5,842 nt of DNA from Nitrospinaceae bacterium (lineage in GTDB: Bacteria > Nitrospinota > Nitrospinia > Nitrospinales > VA-1), in contig DUAA01000097.1 in NCBI GenBank assembly GCA_012961055.1, positions 1-5,842 on the forward strand, in the 5' to 3' direction. The position numbers and the translations under genes were made by a program. The notes below the pieces were generated by a model. That model was not told the DNA's origin. It saw nothing but the letters and a program-made list of their open reading frames with translations, and did no database searches. Below, one piece after another: positions 5,617 to 5,842 of this stretch. Position 1 is the stretch's first letter. Every line of letters starts with the position of its first letter.

Positions 5617-5842
5617 ACTTTGAGCGTATCATCCAGAGAATTTTTCTGAGCGAAGACCCTTTATCATCTTGGGATTCTTTGAGGATTTTTTCCCAATCGC
5701 CTAAAATCACCTCATCGTCCGGTTTTAATCCATCCACAATCTGAATATCAATCGGATTCTTAATACCCGTCTTAACCCTAATTTTTTCAGGTTGATCGTT
5801 TTTCCAGACCACTGCGAAAAAACCATCGCTATCCTTACGAAT
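5615..5842 (-). CDS. Periplasmic adaptor (MacA/HlyD family) of the exporter, C-terminal 75 residues
   Basis: The reading frame is open from the right edge of the window to TGA at 5617-5615, so only the C-terminus is visible. It shows the end of the membrane-proximal domain of efflux adaptor proteins: a strand segment RKDSDGFFAVVWKN, then EKIRVKTGIKN and VDGLKPDDEVILGD (visible residues 36-49), matching the family pattern of V-x-T-G-I followed by G-L-x-x-x-D-x-V-I. Adaptors of this type are anchored in the inner membrane and form a hexameric tube linking the MacB-like permease to a TolC-like channel. An internal GTG at 5812 is not the start, since the ten codons before it continue the domain. 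The short charged tail (about 55-75) is not conserved in the family as far as I can tell. It is first in the adaptor-ATPase-permease operon. Confidence 0.85.
   Translation of the reverse strand: MRKDSDGFFAVVWKNDQPEKIRVKTGIKNPIDIQIVDGLKPDDEVILGDWEKILKESQDDKGSSLRKILWMIRSK

Noticed and set aside
5810..5812. GTG as a possible start of a 65-residue gene
   Set aside because: The frame stays open upstream to the window edge, and those ten codons continue the adaptor domain, so this is an internal Val codon.

Overview
The window is an ordinary stretch of bacterial chromosome, moderately AT-rich by eye. Six of its seven genes lie on the minus strand. A split MacA/MacB-type tripartite exporter, which normally works with an outer-membrane channel, points to a Gram-negative (diderm) organism. 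The single-domain DUF1566 protein and the TTG start codons would suit a deltaproteobacterial or Nitrospinota-like lineage, but the phylum cannot be fixed from this sequence.

Right to left, in the direction of minus-strand transcription: the C-terminal end of a periplasmic adaptor (HlyD/MacA family, 5615-5842, 5' end outside the window), a MacB-type ABC ATPase (4924-5607, TTG start) and its FtsX/MacB-fold permease (3722-4930). The adaptor and ATPase are 7 nt apart, with the ATPase ribosome site overlapping the adaptor stop codon. The ATPase and permease overlap by 7 nt. These three genes form one tightly coupled operon for an inner-membrane exporter module.

After an 88-nt gap (3634-3721) with no convincing promoter or terminator come pabB (2158-3633) and pabC (1278-2144). 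PabB aminates chorismate to 4-amino-4-deoxychorismate, and PabC removes pyruvate to give 4-aminobenzoate for folate. No glutaminase subunit (PabA) is present here. A small DUF1566 gene (794-1237) follows 40 nt after pabC, with a weak hairpin plus T-run behind it.

An unrecognised 127-residue protein (332-715) is the only plus-strand gene and converges on the DUF1566 gene. At the left edge, positions 200 to 1 of the minus strand encode the first 66 residues of a BioF-like alpha-oxoamine synthase (probably 8-amino-7-oxononanoate synthase, biotin pathway) with a TTG start. A good sigma70-type promoter lies at 240-268. The 131-nt divergent spacer (201-331) holds this promoter and a 10-bp palindrome.

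No tRNA, rRNA, CRISPR array, insertion sequence or clear new system was seen. The points most worth checking are the unknown plus-strand gene, the DUF1566 gene attached to the pab genes, the TrpE-like Ala in PabB's active-site motif, and the easily missed TTG-started genes.
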